Of a stretch of 64,000 bases of DNA, positions 1 to 8,398 are shown in pieces (within the stretch, counting starts at the first letter, position 1; every line of letters begins with the position of its first letter). The notes below the pieces were generated by a model, which made no database searches, was not told the origin of the DNA, and worked only from the letters and a program-made list of their open reading frames with translations. A program made the translations under genes and the position numbers. Origin of the DNA: DASRQK01 sp964401685 (GTDB lineage: Bacteria; Bacteroidota; Bacteroidia; Sphingobacteriales; Sphingobacteriaceae); NCBI GenBank assembly GCA_964401685.1, contig CAYNZH010000009.1, positions 1 through 64,000 of the forward strand, given 5' to 3'.

Positions 1-48
1 GGTAATTTTACCACTAAATTTATGGAAACCTTTGATTTGACTGAGTAA
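1..48 (+). CDS. C-terminal end of an upstream gene (partial)
   Basis: Frame 1 is open from the first base to a TAA at 46-48, giving the last 15 residues of a protein that ends in FMETFDLTE. It stops 14 bases before tatC on the same strand, so it is probably the preceding gene of the same operon. The fragment is too short to assign. In related genomes a sugar-phosphate isomerase often precedes tatC, but nothing here proves that. Confidence 0.4.
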   Translation, partial: GNFTTKFMETFDLTE

Positions 49-62
49 AACGATATAGCACC

Positions 63-932
63 ATGTCATCTAGCAAGAAATTTCTCCGGGCCCTACGCAA
101 TAAGGGGAAAAATCTGGAAGCCGAAATGTCCTTTTTTGAACATTTGGAGACTTTGAGATGGCATTTGATCCGATCGTGTATTGCGATTGTGGTGTTTTTG
201 ATCGCGGCTTTTTCGTTCTATGATTTTATCTTCGATGATATTGTCATGGGACCAAAAAGCCCCGATTTTTGGACTTATAAAGCTTTGTGCCGAATCGGTG
301 AGTGGCTGAACATCGAGGGAATGTGCGTCACCGAAGTGCCTGGAACCATCATCAATACCCAGATGGCCGGCCAATTTCTCATGCAGATCAATTCGTCCTT
401 GCTGATCGCGCTGATGCTCGGATTTCCCTATTTGCTTTATGAGCTTTGGCTCTTTATCAAACCCGCACTTTCTGACGTCGAACGCAAGTCATCAAGTGGT
501 TTCGTTTTTTTCGCGACCTTACTCTTCGTGCTCGGCGTGAGTTTTGGCTACTTTATAGTGACTCCTCTGGCTATGAATTTTTTGGCCAATTATTCCATTA
601 GTGACTCTATTGCCAATACGATTACTATTCAGTCATACTTGTCTTTTGTGGCGACTCTTTCGCTGGGTTGCGGAATTGTCTTTGAAATGCCCATCCTGGT
701 TTTTATACTTTCCAAAATCGGGATTTTGACTCCTCAGTTTATGCGCTCCTCGAGGAGGTATTCAACAGTGATTATCTTGATTATATCGGCCATTATTACA
801 CCCACTCCCGATATGTTCACTATGTTGACCGTTAGTTTCCCTATGTTTTTGCTCTACGAGCTGAGCATAGTTCTTTCAGCCAGGGTTCAGAAGAAAAGGG
901 AGGCTCGGGAAAAAGCGTTTTTTGGAAATTAA
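63..932 (+). CDS. tatC: Sec-independent protein translocase TatC
   Basis: TatC is the multi-spanning inner-membrane receptor of the twin-arginine pathway, which exports folded proteins. The 289-residue protein has the family's cytoplasmic N-terminal signature (SFFEHLETLRWHLIRS, about residues 23-38). It also has the loop and helix around FPYLLYELWLFIKPAL and about six hydrophobic segments. The length is slightly above the usual 240-260 because of a longer N-terminus and a longer first periplasmic loop. It lies 16 bp before rpiB. No tatA/B is visible in the window. Confidence 0.95.
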   Translation: MSSSKKFLRALRNKGKNLEAEMSFFEHLETLRWHLIRSCIAIVVFLIAAFSFYDFIFDDIVMGPKSPDFWTYKALCRIGEWLNIEGMCVTEVPGTIINTQMAGQFLMQINSSLLIALMLGFPYLLYELWLFIKPALSDVERKSSSGFVFFATLLFVLGVSFGYFIVTPLAMNFLANYSISDSIANTITIQSYLSFVATLSLGCGIVFEMPILVFILSKIGILTPQFMRSSRRYSTVIILIISAIITPTPDMFTMLTVSFPMFLLYELSIVLSARVQKKREAREKAFFGN

Positions 933-936
933 TATT

Positions 937-948
937 TATCTTTGATTT
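937..948 (+). promoter_or_regulatory. -7 box TATCTTTG directly upstream of rpiB
   Basis: A perfect match to the Bacteroidota -7 consensus TAnnTTTG lies at 937-944, exactly 4 nt before the rpiB ATG. Given the usual distance from this box to the transcription start, the transcript would begin at or next to the start codon and be leaderless. No TTTG is seen at the -33 position. Confidence 0.5.
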
Positions 949-1389
949 ATGGCAAAGAAATACTCGATTGCAATAGGCGGTGATCACGCAGGTTTTGGGC
1001 ACAAGGAAGCGCTTATTTCCTACCTGAAAGATCAGGGTCACCAGGTGAAGGACTTTGGGACTTATTCAGAAGATTCGGTAGACTACCCTGATTTTGCGCA
1101 TCCTGTGGCGTCAGCGGTAGAATCCAAGGAGTTTTCCTTGGGCGTACTCATCTGTGGGAGCGCAAATGGCGTTGCGATGGCTGCGAACAAACATCAGGGG
1201 ATCAGGGCTGCCCTTTGCTGGAAGCCGGAAATTGCCCGCCTTTCTCGCTTGCACAACGACGCGAACATCGTGTGTTTGCCCGCTCGATTTATCAGTGAGC
1301 AAGAGATGTATGCAATTGTAGACGAGTTTTTTGGGTCCGAGTTTGAAGGCGGCCGCCATGCGAATCGCGTTGGCAAGATTTCTTGTTGA
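949..1389 (+). CDS. rpiB: Ribose 5-phosphate isomerase B
   Basis: RpiB interconverts ribose 5-phosphate and ribulose 5-phosphate in the pentose phosphate pathway. The 146-residue protein has the RpiB/LacAB fold signatures: IAIGGDHAGFGHKEAL near the start, DYPDFAHPVA, and the active-site loop LICGSANGVAMAANKHQGIRA with the catalytic Cys at about residue 68. HNDANIVCLPARFIS follows in the second half. Length and start are typical. It follows tatC closely and may have its own promoter just before the ATG. Confidence 0.95.
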   Translation: MAKKYSIAIGGDHAGFGHKEALISYLKDQGHQVKDFGTYSEDSVDYPDFAHPVASAVESKEFSLGVLICGSANGVAMAANKHQGIRAALCWKPEIARLSRLHNDANIVCLPARFISEQEMYAIVDEFFGSEFEGGRHANRVGKISC

Positions 1390-1412
1390 TAAAAGTATCG
1401 TTACAATGCTAT

Positions 1413-1435
1413 ATTACGGGATTTTTTTCCGTAAT
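1413..1435. repeat. Inverted repeat after rpiB
   Basis: ATTACGG (1413-1419) and CCGTAAT (1429-1435) form a 7-bp stem around a T-rich loop in the 79-bp gap between rpiB and the peptidase gene. No T-run follows the second arm, so it is not a convincing intrinsic terminator. It could be a weak terminator or a protein-binding site. Confidence 0.35.
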
Positions 1436-1468
1436 TACCCTATTATTAAAACCAAATTTTGAAATACT

Positions 1469-3043
1469 ATGAAGAGAAAATTCATTTTGTTCCTGTTGCC
1501 ATTTTTAGTGAGTGGCGTGATGGCGCAGGATCCGGTGCAGGTGAAGTATGCGCAGGAGATTTCCAATGAGACAGCTTATAAGCATCTTTCTGTACTGACT
1601 TCCGATGAATTTGCCGGTCGCCGCAGTGGTGAAATCGGTGCGCAGAAATCTGTGGAGTACCTGGCCGCTGAATTTGAAAAATACGGCTTGAAAGGTGCAT
1701 ACAACGGGACTTATTTTCAGCCAGTTCCCTTGGCGTTCACAAGTTTCGATGTCAAAAACTTTAAGGTAAATGGCAAGACGGTTGAAAACGGCAAGGACTT
1801 TATGATGAGCGGTTCCGGCGGAGAGACCAAGATCAATGTTAAAGACATTGTTTTTGTCGGTTATGGAATCAGCGATGCAAAATACGATGATTTTGCCGGG
1901 GTCGATGTGAAAGACAAGGTCGTATTGCTTATCAACGAGGGTGAACCCCTTGATGCCCAGGGTAACTCCCTCATTACGGGTACAAAGGATCTTTCTGACT
2001 GGACTACTGCACGCAATAAACGTATGCAGAACGTTGTCTCAAAGGGTCCTCGACTTATCTTGACAACCTCGTCCGCAGTGGCGCGCACGTTGGAGCGTTT
2101 CGCTGGCCGAATGAGCGCGCCAAGAATTGCAATGACAGAGAATGTCATGAATCAAGATGGGCCTTCGGCTCCTGCTGTTGCGAATATAACTGAAGCGATG
2201 GCAGACCAATTGCTTTCAAGCTCGAAGAACACCCTGGCGGGCTTGAAGAAAAGCATACAGGACTCAGGCAAGCCTCAGAGTAAAAAGTTGAAAGCTACTG
2301 TTTCTGCAACCTATGGAGCAGTAATTGAGCCTTTTGATGACTATAACGTTGTCGGTATGATCGAAGGCCGCGAAAACAAGGATGAAATCGTGGTCGTCAT
2401 GGCTCACTATGACCACGATGGCATAAACGCCAACGGAGAAGTTTTAAGAGGTGCTGACGATAATGGTTCGGGAACAGTAGGTGTATTGGAAATCGCTCGT
2501 GCATTTAGCGAAGCTGCGAAAGCCGGACACGGACCTCGCCGGACTATTTTATTTATCGGTCTAGCTGCGGAAGAAAGAGGATTGATCGGTTCGGATTACT
2601 ATACGCGCCACCCGATTTTTCCTTTGGAAAAAACAGTCGCTTGCTTGAATATGGACATGATTGGCCGGATCGATGATGTACACATCAATGGGAATCACAA
2701 TTATATTCACGTAATCGGTGCGGATAAGTTGAGCTCAGAATTGCATGAGATCAACTTTAACGCCAATGCAACGTACACGCATATGGAGTTGGATACGACC
2801 TACAATGATCCAAAAGATCCGAACCGCTTTTATTTCCGGTCCGATCACTACCACTTTGCGAAAATGGGCGTTCCATCGATATTTTATTTCAACGGAACCC
2901 ACCCTGACTATCACACACCGCGCGATGTCATCGAGAAAATTGATTTTGATATGCTGGTCAAACGTGCTCGTTTGGTGTTCCATACAGCTTGGGAATTGGC
3001 AAATCGGGAAAAAGCCATCGTGCGCGATTCCAACAAGCCCTAA
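1469..3043 (+). CDS. Secreted M28 family zinc aminopeptidase with PA domain
   Basis: This 524-residue protein has a Sec signal peptide (FILFLLPFLVSGVMA, cleavage before QDP). A protease-associated domain follows at about residues 110-260, then an M28 metallopeptidase domain. Zinc ligands and catalytic residues are visible in order: MAHYDHDG (His and Asp), RGADDNGSGT (Asp), LAAEERGLIGS (Glu-Glu), NMDMIGR (Asp), and a late His in GTHPDYHTPRD. It probably trims peptides in the periplasm or outside the cell. A strong terminator follows 30 bp downstream, so it may be monocistronic. Confidence 0.9.
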   Translation: MKRKFILFLLPFLVSGVMAQDPVQVKYAQEISNETAYKHLSVLTSDEFAGRRSGEIGAQKSVEYLAAEFEKYGLKGAYNGTYFQPVPLAFTSFDVKNFKVNGKTVENGKDFMMSGSGGETKINVKDIVFVGYGISDAKYDDFAGVDVKDKVVLLINEGEPLDAQGNSLITGTKDLSDWTTARNKRMQNVVSKGPRLILTTSSAVARTLERFAGRMSAPRIAMTENVMNQDGPSAPAVANITEAMADQLLSSSKNTLAGLKKSIQDSGKPQSKKLKATVSATYGAVIEPFDDYNVVGMIEGRENKDEIVVVMAHYDHDGINANGEVLRGADDNGSGTVGVLEIARAFSEAAKAGHGPRRTILFIGLAAEERGLIGSDYYTRHPIFPLEKTVACLNMDMIGRIDDVHINGNHNYIHVIGADKLSSELHEINFNANATYTHMELDTTYNDPKDPNRFYFRSDHYHFAKMGVPSIFYFNGTHPDYHTPRDVIEKIDFDMLVKRARLVFHTAWELANREKAIVRDSNKP

Positions 3044-3073
3044 GTTCTGTTAAATCCAGATTTTAAACGAATG

Positions 3074-3109
3074 AAAACCGCCTCACGTATATTGAGGCGG
3101 TTTTTTTTT
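3074..3109 (+). terminator. Rho-independent terminator after the M28 peptidase
   Basis: AAAACCGCCTCA and TGAGGCGGTTTT form a long stem with a short loop, followed by a run of nine T residues. It sits between the convergent ends of the peptidase gene and pdxJ. The A-rich left flank means it could also stop transcription arriving from pdxJ. Confidence 0.9.
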
Positions 3110-3125
3110 AACTCTACCAAAGCTA

Positions 3126-3863
3126 TCAGCTGTGCGCTTCCTTTACATTTTGAAGGGCGGAAAGGTAGCGTTGTATGGTTGTTTGCAGACCCAGATACAA
3201 GGCGTCGGAAATGAGTGCGTGGCCAATACTCACTTCGAGTAAGTTCGGAATGCGTGTTGCGAAAAAAGCCAAATTCTCCTGATCGAGATCGTGGCCTGCA
3301 TTTAGCCCGAGTCTTACTTGGTCAGCTACTTTTGCCGCTGCTAAATAGGGTTTGATTGCCTCCTCCGTGTTTTTGGTGAACTTTTTTGCATAGTCCTCAG
3401 TATAGAGTTCAATGCGGTCGGTACCGGTTTCTGCTGCAGCCTCTACCATTTTTTCATCGGGATCTACAAAGATGGAAACCCGGATTCCTGCTTCCTTAAA
3501 CAATTGGCACATGTCCTGCAGATAGCTTTTGTGAGAAATGGTATCCCAACCATGATTTGACGTAATCTGGCCCGGGTCGTCTGGCACGAGGGTCACTTGT
3601 GCGGGCTTAGTTTCCAGAACCAATTGGACAAATTTTTGTTCCCGGCAATTTCCCTCGATGTTGAGTTCGGTCTGGATATGTTCCTTCAACTGGTAAACAT
3701 CCGCATAGCGAATATGCCTTTCGTCGGGGCGGGGATGCACGGTGATCCCTTGGGCTCCAAAACGCTCGCACGCCAATGCGGCCTGAAGCACATCGGGATT
3801 GTTGCCGCCTCTGGAGTTCCTGAGGGTGGCTATTTTGTTGATATTGACTGATAATCTGGCCAT
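3126..3863 (-). CDS. pdxJ: Pyridoxine 5'-phosphate synthase PdxJ
   Basis: PdxJ condenses 1-deoxyxylulose 5-phosphate with 3-amino-2-oxopropyl phosphate in de novo vitamin B6 synthesis. The protein begins LSVNINKIATLRNSRGG, the classic PdxJ N-terminus, so I place the start at the ATG at 3863 (245 aa) rather than 33 bp further upstream. HPRPDERHIRY, the Glu-rich EGNCREQKF region and LGLNAGHDLDQENL (active-site His) are all present. It is divergent from cdaA with a 63-bp gap that must hold both promoters. Confidence 0.95.
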   Translation of the reverse strand: MARLSVNINKIATLRNSRGGNNPDVLQAALACERFGAQGITVHPRPDERHIRYADVYQLKEHIQTELNIEGNCREQKFVQLVLETKPAQVTLVPDDPGQITSNHGWDTISHKSYLQDMCQLFKEAGIRVSIFVDPDEKMVEAAAETGTDRIELYTEDYAKKFTKNTEEAIKPYLAAAKVADQVRLGLNAGHDLDQENLAFFATRIPNLLEVSIGHALISDALYLGLQTTIQRYLSALQNVKEAHS

Positions 3864-3926
3864 AGAAATAGAATCTGTATATTTTTTTAGTGGCAAGATA
3901 GGAAAATTTGCTTAAATTGCGGTGCC

Positions 3927-4718
3927 ATGGGAGATTTCGACATCAGCAGTTTCAATATCAGATTCCTCGATGTGATCGATATTTTTTTGGTTGCGATCAT
4001 CCTCTATTACGTTTATAGTCTTATCAGAGGTACAATTGCGGTCAATATCCTTATCGGTCTGGGGATTTTTTATTTGATTTTCGTAGTGGTGCGGCAGTTC
4101 AATATGCAACTGTTGACCGAGATCTTCGGTGGATTTATCAGCGTCGGGTCTATCGCCTTGATTGTGGTATTCCAGCAGGAAATACGCAGGTTTTTGATTC
4201 ATATAGGGCGGAATATTCCATTGAGGAGGAAGAGTTTTCTCTGGTCCTTTTTTGTGACTAAAAAGGAAGCAGAAAAGGATAATGGCGCGCTCTTGAAGCC
4301 CATAGTCGATGCGTGTAAAAATCTCTCCAAATCCCGAACAGGGGCGCTTATGGTATTTTCCAAGCATTATGATGAGGATTACTATCAGACCAGTGGTGAG
4401 TACATTGACGCGGTTTTGACGCGGCGACTCCTTGAAAGCATCTTTTCAAAAAATAGTCCACTACACGATGGGGCCGTCGTGATCGTGGATTTCAAAATAA
4501 AGTCTGCGAGCTGCGTACTACCCTTGTCTGAAAAGGACGATCTTCCACTACATTTTGGGTTAAGGCATAGGGCGGCCCTCGGCGTCACCGAAGTCAGCGA
4601 TTCGATTGCTGTAGTCGTTTCTGAGGAAACAGGCTGGATTTCTGTTGCTAAAGACGGGAATATCCGTATCAATGTAAGCGCCGATGAACTCGCGGAAATT
4701 TTAAATGCAGAGGTCTAA
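3927..4718 (+). CDS. cdaA: Diadenylate cyclase (c-di-AMP synthase), CdaA type
   Basis: The enzyme makes cyclic di-AMP from two ATP. The 263-residue protein has three N-terminal membrane helices (about residues 13-85) followed by a cytoplasmic DAC domain. That domain carries the two diagnostic catalytic motifs, DGA at about 181-183 and RHR at about 213-215, then VSEETG. This matches the membrane-bound CdaA/DacA architecture. The usual partners (cdaR, glmM) are not adjacent; pdxJ is divergent. In Firmicutes such signals act on RCK_C-type potassium transport proteins, and one such subunit is encoded at 29.2-29.7 kb; any link here is inference. Confidence 0.92.
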   Translation: MGDFDISSFNIRFLDVIDIFLVAIILYYVYSLIRGTIAVNILIGLGIFYLIFVVVRQFNMQLLTEIFGGFISVGSIALIVVFQQEIRRFLIHIGRNIPLRRKSFLWSFFVTKKEAEKDNGALLKPIVDACKNLSKSRTGALMVFSKHYDEDYYQTSGEYIDAVLTRRLLESIFSKNSPLHDGAVVIVDFKIKSASCVLPLSEKDDLPLHFGLRHRAALGVTEVSDSIAVVVSEETGWISVAKDGNIRINVSADELAEILNAEV

Positions 4719-4791
4719 TACTATCTGGTCTAGTTTTACGTTACTATACTAATAAATCCCTTGAGATTTTTATTTGATTCGTAAAGACCTG

Positions 4792-4822
4792 TTTTCCTGC
4801 ACTGGATAAAAGTGCAGGAAAA
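4792..4822. repeat. Perfect 12-bp hairpin between convergent genes
   Basis: TTTTCCTGCACT (4792-4803) and AGTGCAGGAAAA (4811-4822) are a perfect inverted repeat with a 7-nt loop. It lies between the ends of cdaA and the MFS gene. The T and A runs are on the wrong sides for a standard intrinsic terminator in either direction, but the position suggests a role in ending transcription or stabilising 3' ends. Confidence 0.6.
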
Positions 4823-4847
4823 GCAGGCACCACGCTGATTTCTTCGA

Positions 4848-6140
4848 TTATTTCCCTATAGGTTTTCCTACCTTGAAGCCTGTTGCCGCATAATACAGAA
4901 TGTAAAGATAGCATACGCCCATCAGGATAAGAAATACCAGTTGGAAGTTGAAGTGATCTTTCAGCGACGCGAAAAGCTGAGGAATGACGGCCCCGCCGGC
5001 TATTCCCATTACCAAAAGAGCAGACCCTTTTTCTGTGAATTTTCCGAGACCAGAGATCGCTAAAGGCCAGATCGCGGGCCACATCAAGGCATTGGCGAGA
5101 CCTAGCAACGCCACAAAGGCCACAGATACATAGCCCGAAGTAAAGTAAGCCCCCAACGTAAACACTACTCCCAGAATAGCGGATATTCGCAAAGCTTGTT
5201 CCTGAGACAACCATTTTGGTATCGTGATCAAACCGATCACATAGCCCACAAGCATTGCCGCCAGTGTAAATGAGGTGTAAATGGTCGTTTCTCCAGCAGG
5301 TATGTTAAACCCTTGGGCATAAGCACCGATTGCATCGCCAGCCATGACTTCCACACCTACGTACAAAAAGATACACAAGGCTCCTAAGAGCAGGTGAGGG
5401 AACTGAAGTACACTGGTTTTTTCCTTGGCTCCGGTGGCATCGCCGATAGGCTGCTCATTGGCTTCAGAAGCGTCAATGTCGGGAAGCGCTGATTTCACGA
5501 TCCATATTGCAAGCAAAACCAGTATGACCGCCATGACCATGTATGGGAGGTAAATCTTTGCTGCGAATTCGTTTAAGATGAGATCTTTGGCCGCCTGTGT
5601 AGGCGCAGCAGCGACTATGGATTCCAAGTCTTTGACTCCGGTGAAAACTAGCGCACTGATCACGATAGGACTGATAATACCGGCCAATTTATTGCAGATT
5701 CCCATGATGCTGATTCGGCGTGCTGCTGTCTCGATCGGTCCTAAAATACTGATATATGGATTGGAAGCTGTTTGCAAAAGTGAAAGTCCGGAGCCTATCA
5801 CAAAGAGGCCAACCAGCGAAATATTGTAATTTCTCTGTGTCGCGAAAGTTCCAAAAATAAAGGTACCAACTGCCATGACGAGCAATCCTAAAGCCATGCC
5901 CCTTTTCATCCCCGTTTTTTCGAGGATCCAGGAGGAAGGGAGTGCAAGGAAAAAATAGGCCATATAAAAGGCCGTGGTTACCATAAAAGCTTTCGCGTAA
6001 GTATCCAGATTGAAAGCAAGCTTTGCAAAGGTGATCAACGGCCCGTTTAGCCAGGTCACAAAACCAAAAATAAAAAACAGGGTACCAATGATAATCATCG
6101 GGCCGACCGTAGATCTTTGAGTTGAAGGGTGAGTATTCAT
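4848..6140 (-). CDS. MFS sugar transporter of the FucP/GluP (glucose/galactose) type
   Basis: This 430-residue protein has about twelve hydrophobic segments. It resembles Bacteroidota sugar:H+ symporters of the FucP/GluP family: the N-terminal stretch FFIFGFVTWLNGPLI, then FYMAYFFLALPSSWIL, LLQTASNPYISILGP, and a second-half segment ALMWPAIWPLAISGLGKFTEKGSALLVM. I chose the ATG at 6140. An upstream in-frame codon would overlap the preceding GT2 gene by 4 bp and add an atypical 11-residue tail. It is the last gene of the pigment locus A transcription unit. It could be a passenger or could serve the glycosyltransferases; substrate is not determined. Confidence 0.85.
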   Translation of the reverse strand: MNTHPSTQRSTVGPMIIIGTLFFIFGFVTWLNGPLITFAKLAFNLDTYAKAFMVTTAFYMAYFFLALPSSWILEKTGMKRGMALGLLVMAVGTFIFGTFATQRNYNISLVGLFVIGSGLSLLQTASNPYISILGPIETAARRISIMGICNKLAGIISPIVISALVFTGVKDLESIVAAAPTQAAKDLILNEFAAKIYLPYMVMAVILVLLAIWIVKSALPDIDASEANEQPIGDATGAKEKTSVLQFPHLLLGALCIFLYVGVEVMAGDAIGAYAQGFNIPAGETTIYTSFTLAAMLVGYVIGLITIPKWLSQEQALRISAILGVVFTLGAYFTSGYVSVAFVALLGLANALMWPAIWPLAISGLGKFTEKGSALLVMGIAGGAVIPQLFASLKDHFNFQLVFLILMGVCYLYILYYAATGFKVGKPIGK

Positions 6141-6169
6141 CTTTATAATTTGTTTGCCGCTAAAAATAG

Positions 6170-6913
6170 TCAAAAAAACAATGATTTCAACAGTTTTTTA
6201 GGGAGGATGAAAATAAAGGCGATAAATACTAAATAGGTGTTCAAAAGACTGATTCTGAAGAAATCTGTAAAGGGGCGAAAGTGGGAAACTCGCTCGTCCG
6301 GATCGTATAGCACTTGAATAGGGACATTTTTGACCGGAATTTCCCGCCAGGCAGCCTTCACTAGCACTTCAATTTCAAACTCAAACCTGCTGGTGAAAAA
6401 CCTCATGCGACTCAAGGGTTCCAGTGGATAAAGTCTATAGCCGCATTGGGTATCGATCATTTTGACTCCCGTCTCTATCCAAAACCAAAAATTGGAAAAA
6501 CGATTGCCGAAACTGCTGCCTCGGGGAACACTGTCATGAGTCATGTTTCGAGCACCGACTAGAAGCGCTTGGCCATCTTTCTGCAGAGAATCTAAAAAAA
6601 CTGGGATGTCATGCGGAAAGTGTTGTCCGTCCGAATCTATCGTTATTGCATACTTAAATCCATCCTCAAAAGCGCGCTTGAAACCCATCCTCAGTGCAAT
6701 CCCCTTGCCCCGGTTTTTCGTAAAATGTATTTGAGTGAATTCAGTATACTCATTTAAAAGTACACGTGTGCTGTCCGTCGATCCATCGTTGATGACGATG
6801 ACCTGCGCATTCATGTCCTGCAGACCATCCAGAACCCGTTTGAGGGTTTTAGCATTGTTATATGTGGGAACCAGAACACAGACGCCAAGGTGCTCGGGAA
6901 TTTTATAATTCAT
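6170..6913 (-). CDS. Family 2 glycosyltransferase
   Basis: The 247-residue protein has a GT-A fold with LVPTYNNAKTLKRVLDGL at the N-terminus, the nucleotide-binding VINDGSTDST, and the metal-binding TIDSDGQHFPHDIP. A hydrophobic segment near the C-terminus (about residues 222-240) suggests membrane attachment. It resembles dolichyl/polyprenyl-phosphate sugar transferases. In flexirubin-type clusters a GT2 is a regular companion, but its acceptor is unknown. It is separated by 12 bp from the small periplasmic protein gene upstream and by 29 bp from the MFS gene downstream. Confidence 0.88.
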   Translation of the reverse strand: MNYKIPEHLGVCVLVPTYNNAKTLKRVLDGLQDMNAQVIVINDGSTDSTRVLLNEYTEFTQIHFTKNRGKGIALRMGFKRAFEDGFKYAITIDSDGQHFPHDIPVFLDSLQKDGQALLVGARNMTHDSVPRGSSFGNRFSNFWFWIETGVKMIDTQCGYRLYPLEPLSRMRFFTSRFEFEIEVLVKAAWREIPVKNVPIQVLYDPDERVSHFRPFTDFFRISLLNTYLVFIAFIFILPKKLLKSLFF

Positions 6914-6925
6914 CCCCCAAGATCG

Positions 6926-7393
6926 CTAATTTTTCGCGAATTTTTCAAAATAACCGTTGATCATTTTTTTCAAACCCTCGTCTTTGACGTTGGAAAGCTG
7001 ATTTTCAATAAATTTGCGGTCTTCTTCTATCTGCTGGTGGTACCCCAAAAATCGAGGTAAATGTTCCTGCACACTGAGCCGAATCAGGCGGATCTCAATA
7101 TTTTGAGGTTCCTTTTCGACAGCCTCCTCTATCCAAGCAATACCCTCCGAAATCTGTCCTTTACGCGCTGTCAGCCTCATGTATCGTGCGAGCAGCGTTT
7201 CCCCTGCACCCCTGTAGGCGAGCAAAACAGGATTGCTGGATTTGTTGACTTGTTTGACTTGATCGTAAAACGAATTTGCATTTTCCTCGGACTCGGTGGC
7301 ATCGTGGTAGGCCAGACGCAGCCGATCGAGTGACTGGGCGTTTAGGGACGATACAAGCATCAACCCCATCACAATCACGCTAAAAAATTTCAT
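6926..7393 (-). CDS. Small secreted protein of the pigment locus, TPR-like
   Basis: This 155-residue protein starts with a clear Sec signal peptide ending at SSLNAQ. The remainder is predicted helical. The segment EGIAWIEEAVEKEPQNIEIRLIRLSVQ looks like one or two tetratricopeptide-type helices. No catalytic motif is seen. The gene sits inside the locus A operon, 12 bp from both neighbours, so it is probably a periplasmic helper for pigment assembly or export. The function is not recognised beyond that. Confidence 0.75.
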   Translation of the reverse strand: MKFFSVIVMGLMLVSSLNAQSLDRLRLAYHDATESEENANSFYDQVKQVNKSSNPVLLAYRGAGETLLARYMRLTARKGQISEGIAWIEEAVEKEPQNIEIRLIRLSVQEHLPRFLGYHQQIEEDRKFIENQLSNVKDEGLKKMINGYFEKFAKN

Positions 7394-7405
7394 GGCCCTC
7401 CTTTT

Positions 7406-7783
7406 TTATTGAATTTTTTGAAAGATTCCGCTGAAGCGCAATGCCACCGTCTCATCGTAGGTCGTTGTACTTTTTATCGCGATCGTATCTTCCATTTCTT
7501 CTTCAAACAAGAGTTCTACCCGAATGTTTTTGTTTTTTTTAGGGTTGATGATTGCCAAAAATTTGACGTTCCTCGCCATTTTGAGTAAAAGCGTACTTTG
7601 GGTCCAGTTTTCGCCTAATTCTTTAATGATTTGCATCATGCAGACGCCCGGAGTAACCGGGTTCCCGGGGAAATGTCCGGAAAATATCGGGTGATCTTCA
7701 TGGATGGTCAGGTGGGCAACAACATGGTGATCGGATGTTTTCTCCCAATTATTAACTGTATAAAAACCCGCTAAAGAACCCAT
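7406..7783 (-). CDS. FabZ-like hot-dog protein (3-hydroxyacyl-ACP dehydratase family)
   Basis: The 125-residue protein carries the dehydratase signature GHFPGNPVTPG with the catalytic His at about residue 37. At the place where FabZ has its catalytic Glu (GVLxxE) this protein reads GVCMMQ, a Gln at about residue 51. The dehydratase activity is therefore uncertain; it might be a partner subunit in a heterodimer, as ApeI and ApeP are in aryl polyene synthesis. A TATATTTG box at 7804-7811 on the minus strand, 20 bp upstream, could be an internal promoter. Confidence 0.8.
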   Translation of the reverse strand: MGSLAGFYTVNNWEKTSDHHVVAHLTIHEDHPIFSGHFPGNPVTPGVCMMQIIKELGENWTQSTLLLKMARNVKFLAIINPKKNKNIRVELLFEEEMEDTIAIKSTTTYDETVALRFSGIFQKIQ

Positions 7784-7816
7784 AAATTAGATGTTTGTAT
7801 GTACAAATATACGTTT

Positions 7817-8395
7817 TTAAAATAAGGATGGCGGAAGTGAGTGGTTTTTTCGCGTTTCGCTAAAGCGTATAAGCGTTTCGTCGCCAGAGGGCGTGGAAAT
7901 TTTGATCGATTTAATTTCCCAGGGTTGCAGCGCGATGTCAATAGAAATATTCCTGATATAACGCCGGGCCTGTCGGTCTTTGGGTTGTAACACAACACGA
8001 TATCCTTGATCGGTCTTGAAGTAACTCACCTGAGAAAGCGCTGGATCAAAAAGTTGGTCGCTATGAAATCCTTTTTTAATGAGGTCGTTAAGCGCTTTTA
8101 GACGGTTGTTCTTGAGTTGTTCTTTTCCGAATATCAATACCGAATGTGGTTCTGTATATTCCCAGCGAATTTGATGAGGCGCCGCATAGTACAATTTTCC
8201 CGAAGAGCGAGCAACGTCGTTATGAAATTCAAAACGTTTACTTTGCGAGAATTTGGCTTCAAGTGTTTTGGTCGCTGTCATTTCTCGACTCCACATCGCC
8301 CGAAACTCTTTTATTTCCGCATCGCTCAGAGGAGTTTGCTTCACGACTAGCGGTGAGTAAATGTTTAAAAACAATATAAGTAGGGAGAATTTCAT
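7817..8395 (-). CDS. LolA-like outer-membrane lipoprotein carrier
   Basis: The 192-residue protein has a short hydrophobic N-terminus (LLILFLNIYSPLVV) that acts as signal. It also has the LolA pattern KTLEAKFSQSKRFEFHNDVARSSGKLYY followed by IRWEYTEPHSVLIF. Pigment clusters for aryl polyenes and flexirubins carry a dedicated LolA-like protein thought to ferry the hydrophobic product across the periplasm. The next gene in the operon, upstream, is the chain-length factor, 3 bp away. The general cell LolA is presumably elsewhere, so I give no symbol. Confidence 0.85.
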   Translation of the reverse strand: MKFSLLILFLNIYSPLVVKQTPLSDAEIKEFRAMWSREMTATKTLEAKFSQSKRFEFHNDVARSSGKLYYAAPHQIRWEYTEPHSVLIFGKEQLKNNRLKALNDLIKKGFHSDQLFDPALSQVSYFKTDQGYRVVLQPKDRQARRYIRNISIDIALQPWEIKSIKISTPSGDETLIRFSETRKNHSLPPSLF

Positions 8396-8398
8396 GAA

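Noticed and set aside
4792..4822. Intrinsic terminator after cdaA
   Set aside because: The hairpin is perfect, but the T-run is on the 5' arm and the 3' side ends in A residues on both strands, so it lacks the U-tract.
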